Positions 35,013 to 43,989 of a DNA stretch of 64,000 bases are shown here, piece by piece (the stretch's first letter is position 1; each line of letters begins with the position of its first letter). The DNA comes from Lysobacter arvi (GTDB lineage Bacteria > Pseudomonadota > Gammaproteobacteria > Xanthomonadales > Xanthomonadaceae): assembly GCA_031216755.1 (NCBI GenBank), contig JARUHG010000003.1, positions 124,001-188,000 on the forward strand, read 5' to 3'. The notes under the pieces are model-generated. The model worked only from the letters and a program-made list of their open reading frames with translations, did no database searches and had not been told where the DNA came from. The position numbers and the translations under genes are program-made.

Positions 35013-38000
35013 TCACCGCCCCGATGACGCAGGTACGTTGACGTCTGTCACGGCCACCGAAGGCGCATCGCTCAACAACGTGCGCGGCAACGCGAACCCG
35101 GCGAATACCGGACGCGTAAACGGATTGGCAGGCTGGTCCGATGCGATGCGATAGCGCATCACATCGCTGCCGACGGTGAAGCTCAACTCAACGCTGGTGT
35201 CGGTCTTTCCGTTGAGGTGGCCTTGGCTCAGCAGCCGGAACAAGCCCCAGGGGCCGCCGGAGCGCAGCACACGCGAGCCGCCGCTGCCATCGATTACGGT
35301 CAGCTTGCTTTCCGTTGCCTCGCCCAACGCGTTGGGCCAGATCAACCCCGTCTTGGCGCTCGGGCCATGCGTATAGCCGACCAGCTGGCCGTCGGCATTG
35401 AGCACGGCGTTGCGTGCATTCGCCGACAAGGCCAGCGGAGTCACAGTGAACGGCACATTCAATGCGCCGCGGGCATTGAAGAACGTCTCGCGGATGCGCT
35501 GCGCTGCCTGCAACTGTGTGCGCACGTCATCGCGCAACAGGCCGCGTTGCGCGATCAGCCCTTGAGCACTTCCCTCCAGCAGTCCTTTGAGGTTCTGGTC
35601 GTAGAAGATCGACAGCTTGCCCTGGGGGCCGAAGAACGCCTCGAAGTCCGCCAGCGCGGCGTCGCGCGAACTGGCGACCAGAGGATAGCGATCGGCCAAG
35701 CGCTCGCGGTAGAACGTGTAGACCTCGCGGTCCCAACGTTTTTCTAGCTCATGCAGCGCCTCTCGGAGCAGTACCTGCGCAACTTCGTCGGCGAGCGTGC
35801 GCACCTGTGCGTCCAGCGGCGCCGGCAGACCGGCGGCGATGCGTTGCAGGGCGAAGATCGGGTCCGGGCCTTCCTGTGCCATGCGTGCGTTGACTGCTTT
35901 GAGGGCCGCTTCGCCGGGTGCCGGGCTGTCGGCAACGGCTTTCACCATGTCCTGCAACGCCGCGATCGCCTGACGGGTTTCGTCCAGATAGCTCGACCGC
36001 TCGCCGCGGGCGTCGAGCAACGCAACCAATGCGGCGAATTCACGCTGGATGCGTGCCGCCTGCTCGCGCTCGGCGTGCGGCATTGCCTCCAATGCGGCCT
36101 CGGCCTTCTTGTCGCCGGCTTTGACCGACGGTAGAAGCACGGTGTTGTCGCGCACGGTGGCCAGCATTCGCCGCATCGGTTCGGCCGGACCGGTCAACAT
36201 GTCCAGCACGGCCACCGCCTGCGGCAGGTCGTGCAACGGCGTGATCGTCATCGCTGCCAGGCCCCGCCGCCATGCGCCGATATAGTCGGCGGTGTACAGC
36301 GAACGCACCTGGGCCGACAGGGCTTCCTTGTCCTGCTCGGAGTAGTCCAGCTTCTCGCGCAAGCCGAGCACCCACTGGTCGATCATCGCCAGGTCGGTGA
36401 GGTCGCGACCACGCGCGACGAAGTAGTCGCGGAAGCCCGGCCGGGTCAGCAACCGCTCGATGACCACCGGCGAGGTGGGCGCGGGCGGCGGTGTCATCAT
36501 CGACGGCATCGATGCCGTGCTCGCCGCCATTTCGGAATTGGCCGGCGTCGCTGCAGCGTCGATCAGCGTGAGCTTCGCCGACGTGACTGGCGCGGCTTCG
36601 GGTGCCGGCACCTGCATGGTGACGTCATACGCCAGATCAAAGCCCGGCCCGATCTCGGTGCGCAGGTCCAACGGCACCGGCATCCGCCACTGCGCCTCGC
36701 GTTTGACTGCGTTGTACACACGCTCCGCCAGTGGCGTCCGACGCAGTTCGGCCTGCGTGGCGACGATCACACCGCGGTACTGCGGCAGGTCCGCATGCGT
36801 GTACTTCAACGCATAGTCCAGATGCCGCAACAGCCCGTTCTGCACGGTTCCCTCGCCGGCGTACGCCGCCTGCCACGCGCGCGCCATCCACTCGCGCACG
36901 ATGGCCGGTTTGCGATTGTGCCGATCCTCAAACATGCGAACCACGCGCAGGGCGGCCAGGCGCTCGTCGCTGCCGGCGGGGGTCGCCTCCATGTGCGTGA
37001 TCACGCCTCCGCCCAGTTCCGGGAGGAAGCGTCTGCCAAGCAGGTCCAGATACACGCCATCGACCATCGGCCCGACGCGGCGTCCCTGGTAGAGACCCAA
37101 GTCCTCCACCACTGGCCAGGCGTCCCGATAGTCTTCGTAAACGATCACCGCGTCGCGGATGCGGTCCAGTGCCGGCAGAAGGTTGCGACCGGTGGGATCG
37201 TCGTCGGCGGCGACGGGTTCCTTGGCGAACGTACGTGCGCGCTCCAGCACCAGGTGCGACTGCGCCATATTGCGCTGGTAATACACCTGCCAACCAGCGA
37301 TGACCACCCCGGCCGTGATCACCAGCACCGCCGTGCTGACCATGAGCGCATGGCGCTTGATCTGCTGCACTTTGCTGTTGTCGCCGGCCAGGCCGGACTC
37401 GGGGTAGACGATCTTGCGAAACAAATCGCCGGTGAAATAGGCCAGCCCCTGATTCGGCGGCTGCGCGCGGTGATCGCCGGGCTCCAGGTGAAAGCGGCGC
37501 GCTGCGCTGTCGACGAATGCGTTTTCCGGAATGCCGTGCTGGTACACCGAGCTGAAGTACAGCCCGCGCACCAGTGCCGGCGCGGCGAAACGCTCGCTGT
37601 CGAGCACCTCGCTCAGGAGCGTGAACAACGCCGGCTTCACTCCTGCCAATTGCCGCTGGAATGCGACCAGTTCCTCGCAGGTGGCCGCGTCCTTGGTCTG
37701 CCCCACGCGGTCGACCACCCGTTCGATCATGCGCGACAGAAACGCATCGTACTGCTCGCTCAGCGGTCCGGACCATGCGTGCGCATCACGTGCATTGCGC
37801 AGTGGACAGGTGAAACCCAGGCTGGAGTCGCGTTCCTCCTTCGACAACCCGTTGAAGAACGCCTGGAATCCCTGCACCAAGTCGAACTTGGTCAGCACCA
37901 CGTACAGCGGAACGCGCGTGCCGAGCTTCCTGGTCAGCTCGTCCAGGCGGGCACGCAACAGCGTCGCCAGTGTCTTGCGGTCGCTGGCGGACTGTTTCAG

Positions 38001-38732
38001 CAGCGTCGGCAGATCGACGATCAGCAATGCGCCGTTGAGTGGACGACGTGGACGGTTGTCGCCGAGCCATTCGACGAAACGCGCCCACAGCTTGCCGCGC
38101 AGTGCGGTCTCGTTGGGATCGTCCTTGACCTGCTGGTTGATCAGCTCACCGGCGGGGTCGATCAGCACCGCGTCGTCGCCGATCCACCAGTCGACCCCAT
38201 GATCCGGTCTTTCCTGATCCAGCCGACGCAGGCTGGCCTTGTCGCTGCGGGTCAACGCGAAGTTCTGGCCGGACCGGTTGATGAAGCTGGTCTTGCCGGC
38301 ATCGTCGCGGCCCAACACCAGGTACCACGGCAGCGCGTAGATGGGATTGCGTCCCGGCACATGCTCGCGCAGCAGGCCAAGCGATCCATCCAGATCCGCG
38401 ATCAGCGCCTGCTCCTGCGCGAAGAAGCGGTCGGTGCGGGCCTGCTCACGCCTGGCTTCATCTGCAGCCAGGCGGCGGTATCGCTGGCGCGTGCTCCAGG
38501 TCCAGATCGCCAGCGGAATGACGAACAACAGCACGGTCAGCGCCCAGCGCACGGTCAGTGGCTTGAGCGGATGGGCCTCGTTCCATTGCCATTCCGGGCC
38601 CCACCACCACAACGCGAACAGCGCCGCCACCCACACCATCGCCAGCAGCACCGGCGTGCCGTCCTTGAGCCAACCCCAGCCACGGTGCAGCCAGGGCCGC
38701 ATCCGATTCCATAGATTCCAGTACTGCCTCAT
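35013..38732 (-). CDS. tssM: T6SS membrane complex protein TssM (IcmF)
   Basis: Inner-membrane subunit that spans to the periplasm and joins TssL to TssJ. 1239 residues. Membrane segments lie at about 27-44 and 62-80, and a third around 460-480 (VSTAVLVITAGVVIAGW). A cytoplasmic NTPase-like domain between them has a Walker A-type loop GRDDAGKTSF (about 141-150) and LIDPAGELI. The large periplasmic part ends with a beta domain (FTVTPLALSANARN, GPWGLFRLLSQG) that binds TssJ. Its ATG overlaps the tssA stop. It is the last gene of the main tss operon before the hcp unit. Confidence 0.95.
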   Translation of the reverse strand: MRQYWNLWNRMRPWLHRGWGWLKDGTPVLLAMVWVAALFALWWWGPEWQWNEAHPLKPLTVRWALTVLLFVIPLAIWTWSTRQRYRRLAADEARREQARTDRFFAQEQALIADLDGSLGLLREHVPGRNPIYALPWYLVLGRDDAGKTSFINRSGQNFALTRSDKASLRRLDQERPDHGVDWWIGDDAVLIDPAGELINQQVKDDPNETALRGKLWARFVEWLGDNRPRRPLNGALLIVDLPTLLKQSASDRKTLATLLRARLDELTRKLGTRVPLYVVLTKFDLVQGFQAFFNGLSKEERDSSLGFTCPLRNARDAHAWSGPLSEQYDAFLSRMIERVVDRVGQTKDAATCEELVAFQRQLAGVKPALFTLLSEVLDSERFAAPALVRGLYFSSVYQHGIPENAFVDSAARRFHLEPGDHRAQPPNQGLAYFTGDLFRKIVYPESGLAGDNSKVQQIKRHALMVSTAVLVITAGVVIAGWQVYYQRNMAQSHLVLERARTFAKEPVAADDDPTGRNLLPALDRIRDAVIVYEDYRDAWPVVEDLGLYQGRRVGPMVDGVYLDLLGRRFLPELGGGVITHMEATPAGSDERLAALRVVRMFEDRHNRKPAIVREWMARAWQAAYAGEGTVQNGLLRHLDYALKYTHADLPQYRGVIVATQAELRRTPLAERVYNAVKREAQWRMPVPLDLRTEIGPGFDLAYDVTMQVPAPEAAPVTSAKLTLIDAAATPANSEMAASTASMPSMMTPPPAPTSPVVIERLLTRPGFRDYFVARGRDLTDLAMIDQWVLGLREKLDYSEQDKEALSAQVRSLYTADYIGAWRRGLAAMTITPLHDLPQAVAVLDMLTGPAEPMRRMLATVRDNTVLLPSVKAGDKKAEAALEAMPHAEREQAARIQREFAALVALLDARGERSSYLDETRQAIAALQDMVKAVADSPAPGEAALKAVNARMAQEGPDPIFALQRIAAGLPAPLDAQVRTLADEVAQVLLREALHELEKRWDREVYTFYRERLADRYPLVASSRDAALADFEAFFGPQGKLSIFYDQNLKGLLEGSAQGLIAQRGLLRDDVRTQLQAAQRIRETFFNARGALNVPFTVTPLALSANARNAVLNADGQLVGYTHGPSAKTGLIWPNALGEATESKLTVIDGSGGSRVLRSGGPWGLFRLLSQGHLNGKTDTSVELSFTVGSDVMRYRIASDQPANPFTRPVFAGFALPRTLLSDAPSVAVTDVNVPASSGR

Positions 38733-40246
38733 TTCACTGCTCCTTCAGTCCCGCGAGTTTCTGATGTGTCTTGTACGGTGTGCATGGTTCGGGACGCCGC
38801 TGCTTCCGGCCGCAATTGCCACTTCACATAGTCGTAGGTGTCGCGATCCCAGACGCTAGCCGCGGTCGCGTCCATGGCCTGCAACACGCCGGCGTGCAGA
38901 TCGCGCGCGAGCCAGGCCAGGCCCCGCTCGGCCAGCACATCGGCGGCGAGCACCGTCGCGAACGCGCGTTCGCGGGGGGCGGCCGCACTGCCCTGGACGC
39001 GCTGCAGGCGCTGCAGCAACGTCTCGACGGGAAGCGTCGCTGCATCGCTGCCAAGTTCGGCGCGTAGGTCATTCAAGGAGCCGGCCACCGCAGCGGGCAC
39101 GGATGCGTGGTTCGCCGATGCGGGCGAAGCGGCGATCCACGCGAACGTCTCGTCGTCCACGAACGGCGTGCCGTCAGCAAAGGCCAGCTCACGCAACCGC
39201 GGCAGGCGCAGCAGGAACCGGTGCGTGGCGATCCGCACCGCGGTGGCGACGTCCTCCATTTCCAGCTGCTGCGCGATGCGCGCCGCGAGGAAACTGCCGC
39301 GCAACCAGAACGGGCTGGCCGCCACGCTCTTTTCCACGCGCAGCAACAGGCCCGGGCTGGTGGTACGCGTGGCCAGCGCATCCTGATAAGGCGCGCTGAC
39401 GTCAACAGGGACGCCTACCAGCTCGGTGCGCTGCTCGCGCTTCACTGGCGGCGCGGCATGCAGGTGCGACCACAGTCCATAGCGGCGCAGCAAGTACCCG
39501 GTCGGGTCGAATGCATCCTGCTGATTGATGAACTCGGCAAGCTTCAGGAACAACTTGCGCGTCTCGCGTTCGTCGCCGAGTGGCAGATCGCTGCGCGTGC
39601 TGAAGAACTCCGGGCCAAGCGTGTCGCTGCCGCTGGACGTCGGCTTCGGCGTGGGCGGTGCGAACGCGGCCTGCTTCGCACCCTCGGCGGCACGCACGAA
39701 GGCGCCTCGCAAGGCAACAATGTCCGCCGCATCCAGCCCCTGCTTCGCCGCCGCTTGTTCCAACTGCTGCAGCGCCGCGGCAGCGTGCTCCCGAACGGAG
39801 TCGGTCACGGTATCGACGCGCAGCGATTTGAGTCCTTGCGTCAGTCGCTCAAGCATGATCGTCCACTGCTTGCGCTTCGCGGTGAGTCCGGCCGGACCGG
39901 GACGCGGATACGCGTCTACCCAGTAGTGCTCTGTCCAACCCGCCAGCAGACGAACACTGCGTACCCATGCAGTCGCGTCCCCGGAGCGCGTCCATGCGGC
40001 GACCAGGTAACCCAGCACGCGTACATGCTTGGCCAGAGTGGACAGGTAAGCGATTGCGTCGCTTTCGACCTGCGTCCAGTCCAGGCTGCTCTGTCGCAGG
40101 CCGCCGAGCTTGGCCATCTCGGTATCGAGGCGCTGATAGACCGCGTCGTCTTCGTCGAAGGTGCCGACGGGCAGTTCGGGGGTGATCGGGGCGAGCAGCA
40201 ATGTCTCCTCACCCAGGTTGCCGGCGACCTCATTCACACTTTCCAT
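38729..40246 (-). CDS. tssA: T6SS cap/baseplate protein TssA
   Basis: TssA primes and caps polymerisation of tube and sheath. 505 residues. The N-terminal ImpA-type domain has PITPELPVGTFDEDDAVYQRLD (quoted in part) and SLDWTQVESDAIAYLSTLAKHVRVLGYL in the usual place, then WTEHYWVDAYPRPGPAG. A Pro/Ser/Thr linker (around 200) leads to a C-terminal VasJ-like helical domain (RRYGLWSHLHAAPPV, DLHAGVLQAMDA). The ATG at 40246 overlaps the end of the last tandem DUF6708 gene by 13 bases, so the immunity array is stitched into the structural operon. Confidence 0.9.
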   Translation of the reverse strand: MESVNEVAGNLGEETLLLAPITPELPVGTFDEDDAVYQRLDTEMAKLGGLRQSSLDWTQVESDAIAYLSTLAKHVRVLGYLVAAWTRSGDATAWVRSVRLLAGWTEHYWVDAYPRPGPAGLTAKRKQWTIMLERLTQGLKSLRVDTVTDSVREHAAAALQQLEQAAAKQGLDAADIVALRGAFVRAAEGAKQAAFAPPTPKPTSSGSDTLGPEFFSTRSDLPLGDERETRKLFLKLAEFINQQDAFDPTGYLLRRYGLWSHLHAAPPVKREQRTELVGVPVDVSAPYQDALATRTTSPGLLLRVEKSVAASPFWLRGSFLAARIAQQLEMEDVATAVRIATHRFLLRLPRLRELAFADGTPFVDDETFAWIAASPASANHASVPAAVAGSLNDLRAELGSDAATLPVETLLQRLQRVQGSAAAPRERAFATVLAADVLAERGLAWLARDLHAGVLQAMDATAASVWDRDTYDYVKWQLRPEAAASRTMHTVQDTSETRGTEGAVK

Positions 40247-41184
40247 GCCCACATCCCTTTGGCGGCCATGTCGGCCTCTACGAGTTGTCCCGTGGTTCCC
40301 TGAAATGCTTCCATCGGCGGCGCAGCGGGGCGCACCTTGAACACGGTGCAGGTGGCCCACCAGCACAGCATCAGGAACATGTTGTACGGGAAGGTCAGCG
40401 CCCAGAACGGCAGCATCCACCATTGCTTTCCGGTCTCTTCGCCGGGTACGCCGGTGCGCCATGGCAGGTAGCGCAGCAGCGCCTGCTTGGGACTCAGGTA
40501 GATGCGGCGCGGCGGTTGCCACCACCACCACTTCTCCTCCTGCGGTGGCGGCAGATGCATCGGCCCCTCGGCCATGAACGTGCGGATGTATTCCCACACC
40601 TGCACTATGTACTCGCGGCGCGGATCGATGACGTCGTTGCTTTCCAGTCGCAGCACCCATTCGGGCCATTGCGTGCCTTCCGGCGCATTGCACCAGGGCA
40701 AATACATTTCGAGGTAGAACGACGTGCTCAAGCCGCCGCCTGTCGGTGCGGTGACCGACCTCGGACCGGCCTGCACGCCTTTCCAGTCGCCGACGTACAA
40801 CTGCTTGCCGTCGTGCCAGTACACCTGCTGGGTGACGCGGTTGAACCAGAAGTCCGATTGGCGACGGATGATGCGGAGGTAGCGGAAGAGGAGGAAGGAA
40901 AATACGATCGGCACAACTAGGAAGCTGAGCATTAGCCATGCTCCGAACATATTGGAAGAGTTGGCAGCCATCCAAATGCTGAAACTTCCAATAACAAAAA
41001 TTCCAGACGAATGCAGGCGTCCCATCACCGCCGACTCCTTTGGCATGAAGCTGCGCAGACACAACGCCGCGTCGTTCATCGCCACGAACTGATCGTTGAT
41101 GGCCGGTGCGGCACCAACATGCGTCGTGGCGCGCCAGGTCAGGTGCGCCTTGGCCTTGGCTTGATTCTTCTCGCTCGTTGTCAT
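40234..41184 (-). CDS. DUF6708 membrane protein, tandem copy 1
   Basis: A 316-residue protein. The conserved N-terminus (KAKAHLTWRATT, PAINDQFVAM, PKESAVM) leads to a variable membrane hairpin (about 57-100, with SSGIFVIGSFSIWMAANSSN), then the conserved block FWFNRVTQQVYWHDGKQLYV, GGGLSTSFYLEMYLPWCNAPEG, WEYIRTFMAEGP and WWWWQPPRRIYL. A hydrophobic pair near the C-terminus follows (WALTFPYNMFLMLCWWATC). Its C-terminal 15 residues differ from the other three copies. Likely an inner-membrane immunity protein against the VasX-type effector encoded just upstream; this comes from context. It starts directly after the stop of copy 2. Confidence 0.85.
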   Translation of the reverse strand: MTTSEKNQAKAKAHLTWRATTHVGAAPAINDQFVAMNDAALCLRSFMPKESAVMGRLHSSGIFVIGSFSIWMAANSSNMFGAWLMLSFLVVPIVFSFLLFRYLRIIRRQSDFWFNRVTQQVYWHDGKQLYVGDWKGVQAGPRSVTAPTGGGLSTSFYLEMYLPWCNAPEGTQWPEWVLRLESNDVIDPRREYIVQVWEYIRTFMAEGPMHLPPPQEEKWWWWQPPRRIYLSPKQALLRYLPWRTGVPGEETGKQWWMLPFWALTFPYNMFLMLCWWATCTVFKVRPAAPPMEAFQGTTGQLVEADMAAKGMWAWKV

Positions 41185-42108
41185 CTATCGCCACGCACCT
41201 TGGGCGGCCGTGTCGGTGGTGATCATCGGGCCGGTGCTGCCTTCGAAGGCTTCCGGCGGTGGGTTGGCGGGGCGCACCTTGAATACAGTGCACGTGGCCC
41301 ACCAGCACAGCATCAGGAACATGTTGTACGGGAAGGTCAGCGCCCACAGCGGCAGCATCCACCATTGCTTTCCGGTCTCTTCACCGGGTACGCCGGTGCG
41401 CCACGGCAGGTAGCGCAGCAGCGCCTGTTTGGGGGTCAGGCAGATGCGACGCGGCGGTTGCCACCACCACCACTTCTCCTCCTGCGGCGGCGGCAGATGC
41501 GTCGGGCCCTCGGCCATGAACGTGCGGATGTATTCCCACACCTGGGCGATGTACTCGCCGCGCGGGTCGATGACGTCGTTGCTTTCCAGTCGCAACACCC
41601 ATTCGGGCCATTGCGTGCCTTCCGGCGCATTGCACCAGGGCAAATACATTTCCAGATAGAACGACGTGCTCAGGCCGCCGCCCGTCGGCGCGGTGACCGA
41701 CTTCGGACCGGCCTGCACGCCCTTCCAGTCGCCGATGTACAACCGCTTGCCGTTGTGCCAGTACACCTGCTGGGTGACGCGGTTGAACCAGAAGTCCGAC
41801 TGGTGACGGATGATGCGAAGGTGGCGATATAGAAGCAAACCGTAGAATGTGAGAACGACAAACGCCGAAGAAAGTGCAAGAAGATCAGGAGTATTAAATA
41901 TGAAGAACACGGCTAGACCGAGAATTCCCGCGGAGTGCAGCCGCCCCATCGCCGCCGACTCCTTCGGCGCGAAGTTACGCAGACACAACACCGCGTCGTC
42001 CATCGCCACGAACTGATCGTTGATGGCCGGTGCGGTACCAACACGCGTCGTGGCACGCCAGGTCAGGCGCGCCTTCGCCTTGGCTTGTTTTTGCTCGCTC
42101 GTTGCCAT
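41185..42108 (-). CDS. DUF6708 membrane protein, tandem copy 2
   Basis: A 307-residue copy, nearly identical to copies 3 and 4 outside residues 57-95. That segment (SAGILGLAVFFIFNTPDLLALSS in part) is its own and encodes a membrane hairpin. DNA coding for it (about 41826-41940) is AT-richer than the flanks. The conserved part includes a WWWW run and the GEETGKQWWMLPLW block before the C-terminal helices. Stop and next start are contiguous. It has Cys in RRICLTP where the others have Tyr. Confidence 0.85.
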   Translation of the reverse strand: MATSEQKQAKAKARLTWRATTRVGTAPAINDQFVAMDDAVLCLRNFAPKESAAMGRLHSAGILGLAVFFIFNTPDLLALSSAFVVLTFYGLLLYRHLRIIRHQSDFWFNRVTQQVYWHNGKRLYIGDWKGVQAGPKSVTAPTGGGLSTSFYLEMYLPWCNAPEGTQWPEWVLRLESNDVIDPRGEYIAQVWEYIRTFMAEGPTHLPPPQEEKWWWWQPPRRICLTPKQALLRYLPWRTGVPGEETGKQWWMLPLWALTFPYNMFLMLCWWATCTVFKVRPANPPPEAFEGSTGPMITTDTAAQGAWR

Positions 42109-43041
42109 TTATCGCCACGCACCTTGGGCGGCCATGTCGGCGGTGATCATCGGGCCGGTGCTGCCTTCGAAGGCTTCCGGCGGTGGATCGGCGGGACGCA
42201 CCTTGAACACGGTGCAGGTGATCCACCAGCACAGCATCAGGAACATGTTGTACGGGAAGGCCAACGCCCACAGCGGCAGCATCCACCATTGCTTTCCGGT
42301 CTCTTCACCGGGTACGCCGGTGCGCCACGGCAGGTAGCGCAGCAGCGCCTGTTTGGGGGTCAGATAGATGCGACGCGGCGGTTGCCACCACCACCACTTC
42401 TCTTCCTGCGGCGGCGGCAGATGCGTCGGGCCCTCGGCCATGAACGTGCGGATGTATTCCCAAACCTGCGCAATGTATTCGCCGCGCGGATCGCTGACGT
42501 CGTTGCTTTCCAATCGCAGCACCCACTCATGCCATTGCGTGCCTTCGGGCGCATTGCACCAGGGCAAATACATTTCCAGATAGAACGACGTGCTGAGGCC
42601 GCCGCCCGTCGGCGCGGTGACCGACTTGGGACCGGCCTGCACGCCTTTCCAGTCGCCGATGTACAGCTGCTTGCCGTCCTGCCAGTACACCTGCTGGGTG
42701 ACGCGGTTGAACCAGAAGTCCGACTGGTGACGGATGATGCGGAGATGGCGATATAGGAGATAAATTACGATTGCAATCGGTAGTAACTCAAGAAGTGCTC
42801 GGCTTAAACGCTCTTGAGTTGGCAGATAGCACAGCCATAGCGCAAGCAAGAGCATAAAGCTGGCCGCGTACATGCGCGCCATAGCAGCTGACTCCTTCGG
42901 CGCGAAGTTACGCAGACAAAACGCCGCGTCGCTCATCGCCACGAACTGATCGTTGATGGCCGGTGCGGTATCAACACGCGTCGTGGCACGCCAGGTCAGG
43001 TGCGCCTTGGCCTTGGCTTGTTTCTTCTCGCTCGTTGCCAT
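42109..43041 (-). CDS. DUF6708 membrane protein, tandem copy 3
   Basis: A 310-residue copy. The hairpin segment (about 56-97: AASFMLLLALWLCYLPTQER, then LLELLPIAIVIYLLY) is unrelated to those of the neighbours, and its DNA (about 42745-42880) is distinctly AT-rich. It also has MARMY in place of MGRLH just before the hairpin. The remaining sequence is nearly the same as copies 2 and 4, with small changes such as GKQLYIGDWKGVQAG and EGTQWHEW. It starts immediately after the stop of copy 4. Confidence 0.85.
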   Translation of the reverse strand: MATSEKKQAKAKAHLTWRATTRVDTAPAINDQFVAMSDAAFCLRNFAPKESAAMARMYAASFMLLLALWLCYLPTQERLSRALLELLPIAIVIYLLYRHLRIIRHQSDFWFNRVTQQVYWQDGKQLYIGDWKGVQAGPKSVTAPTGGGLSTSFYLEMYLPWCNAPEGTQWHEWVLRLESNDVSDPRGEYIAQVWEYIRTFMAEGPTHLPPPQEEKWWWWQPPRRIYLTPKQALLRYLPWRTGVPGEETGKQWWMLPLWALAFPYNMFLMLCWWITCTVFKVRPADPPPEAFEGSTGPMITADMAAQGAWR

Positions 43042-43989
43042 CTATCGCCACGCACCTTGGGCAGCCATGTCGGCGGTGATCATCGGGCCGGTGCTGCCTT
43101 CGAAGGCTTCCGGCGGTGGATTGGCGGGGCGCACCTTGAACACGGTGCAGGTGGCCCACCAGCACAGCATCAGGAACATGTTGTACGGGAAGGTCAGCGC
43201 CCACAGCGGCAGCATCCACCATTGCTTTCCGGTCTCTTCGCCGGGTACGCCGGTGCGCCACGGCAGGTAGCGCAGCAGCGCCTGTTTGGGGGTCAGATAG
43301 ATGCGACGCGGCGGTTGCCACCACCACCACTTCTCTTCCTGCGGCGGCGGCAGATGCGTCGGGCCCTCGGCCATGAACGTGCGGATGTATTCCCACACCT
43401 GCGCAATGTATTCGCCGCGCGGGTCGCTGACGTCGTTGCTTTCCAGTCGCAGCACCCATTCGGGCCATTGCGTGCCTTCCGGCGCATTGCACCAGGGCAA
43501 ATACATTTCGAGGTAGAACGACGTGCTCAGGCCGCCGCCAGTCGGTGCGGTGACCGACTTCGGACCGGCCTGCACGCCTTTCCAATCGCCGATGTACAAC
43601 TGCTTGCCGTCGTGCCAGTACACCTGGTGGGTGACGCGGTTGAACCAGAAATCTGACTGGCGACGGATGATCCGTAGATGTCGCCAAAGTAAGGCTGCAA
43701 AGAAACCCAGAAGAAGCAGCTCTCCGATGATAAATTCATAGAAGAGCCCATCTCTCGATGTTGATTTGCTGTTCAGCCACAAGCAGAGCACGCTAAGACC
43801 GATGATTCCAGTCGAGTGCAATCTCCCCATCACCGCCGACTCCTTCGGCGTGAAGTTTCGCAGACACAACACCGTGTCGTTCATCGCGACGAATTGATCG
43901 TTGATGGCCGGTGCGGTATCAACACGCGCCATGGCGCGCCAGGTCAGGTGCGCCTTGGCCTTGGCTTGCTTGTCCATCAATCGAGCCAT
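43042..43989 (-). CDS. DUF6708 membrane protein, tandem copy 4
   Basis: A 315-residue copy, closest to the effector. The start may be ATG 43989, which overlaps the effector end by 13 bases, or ATG 43977 (MDKQAKAKAHLTW), which fits the other copies and makes a TGATG junction. The hairpin (about 57-103) includes STGIIGLSVLCLWLNSKSTS and IIGELLLLGFFAALLW, longer than in the others. The rest is nearly identical to copies 2 and 3. As the copy adjacent to the effector it is the best candidate for the cognate immunity protein; the others may protect against effectors of other strains. Confidence 0.85.
   Translation of the reverse strand: MARLMDKQAKAKAHLTWRAMARVDTAPAINDQFVAMNDTVLCLRNFTPKESAVMGRLHSTGIIGLSVLCLWLNSKSTSRDGLFYEFIIGELLLLGFFAALLWRHLRIIRRQSDFWFNRVTHQVYWHDGKQLYIGDWKGVQAGPKSVTAPTGGGLSTSFYLEMYLPWCNAPEGTQWPEWVLRLESNDVSDPRGEYIAQVWEYIRTFMAEGPTHLPPPQEEKWWWWQPPRRIYLTPKQALLRYLPWRTGVPGEETGKQWWMLPLWALTFPYNMFLMLCWWATCTVFKVRPANPPPEAFEGSTGPMITADMAAQGAWR

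Noticed and set aside
36231-38714. 827-codon plus-strand open frame
   Set aside because: Antisense to tssM, which has all family features. The frame is Arg/His-rich without motifs.
40234-43989. Tandem array as an assembly artefact
   Set aside because: Each copy has its own hairpin segment and scattered differences, so collapsed or duplicated reads are unlikely. Long-read confirmation would still be useful.
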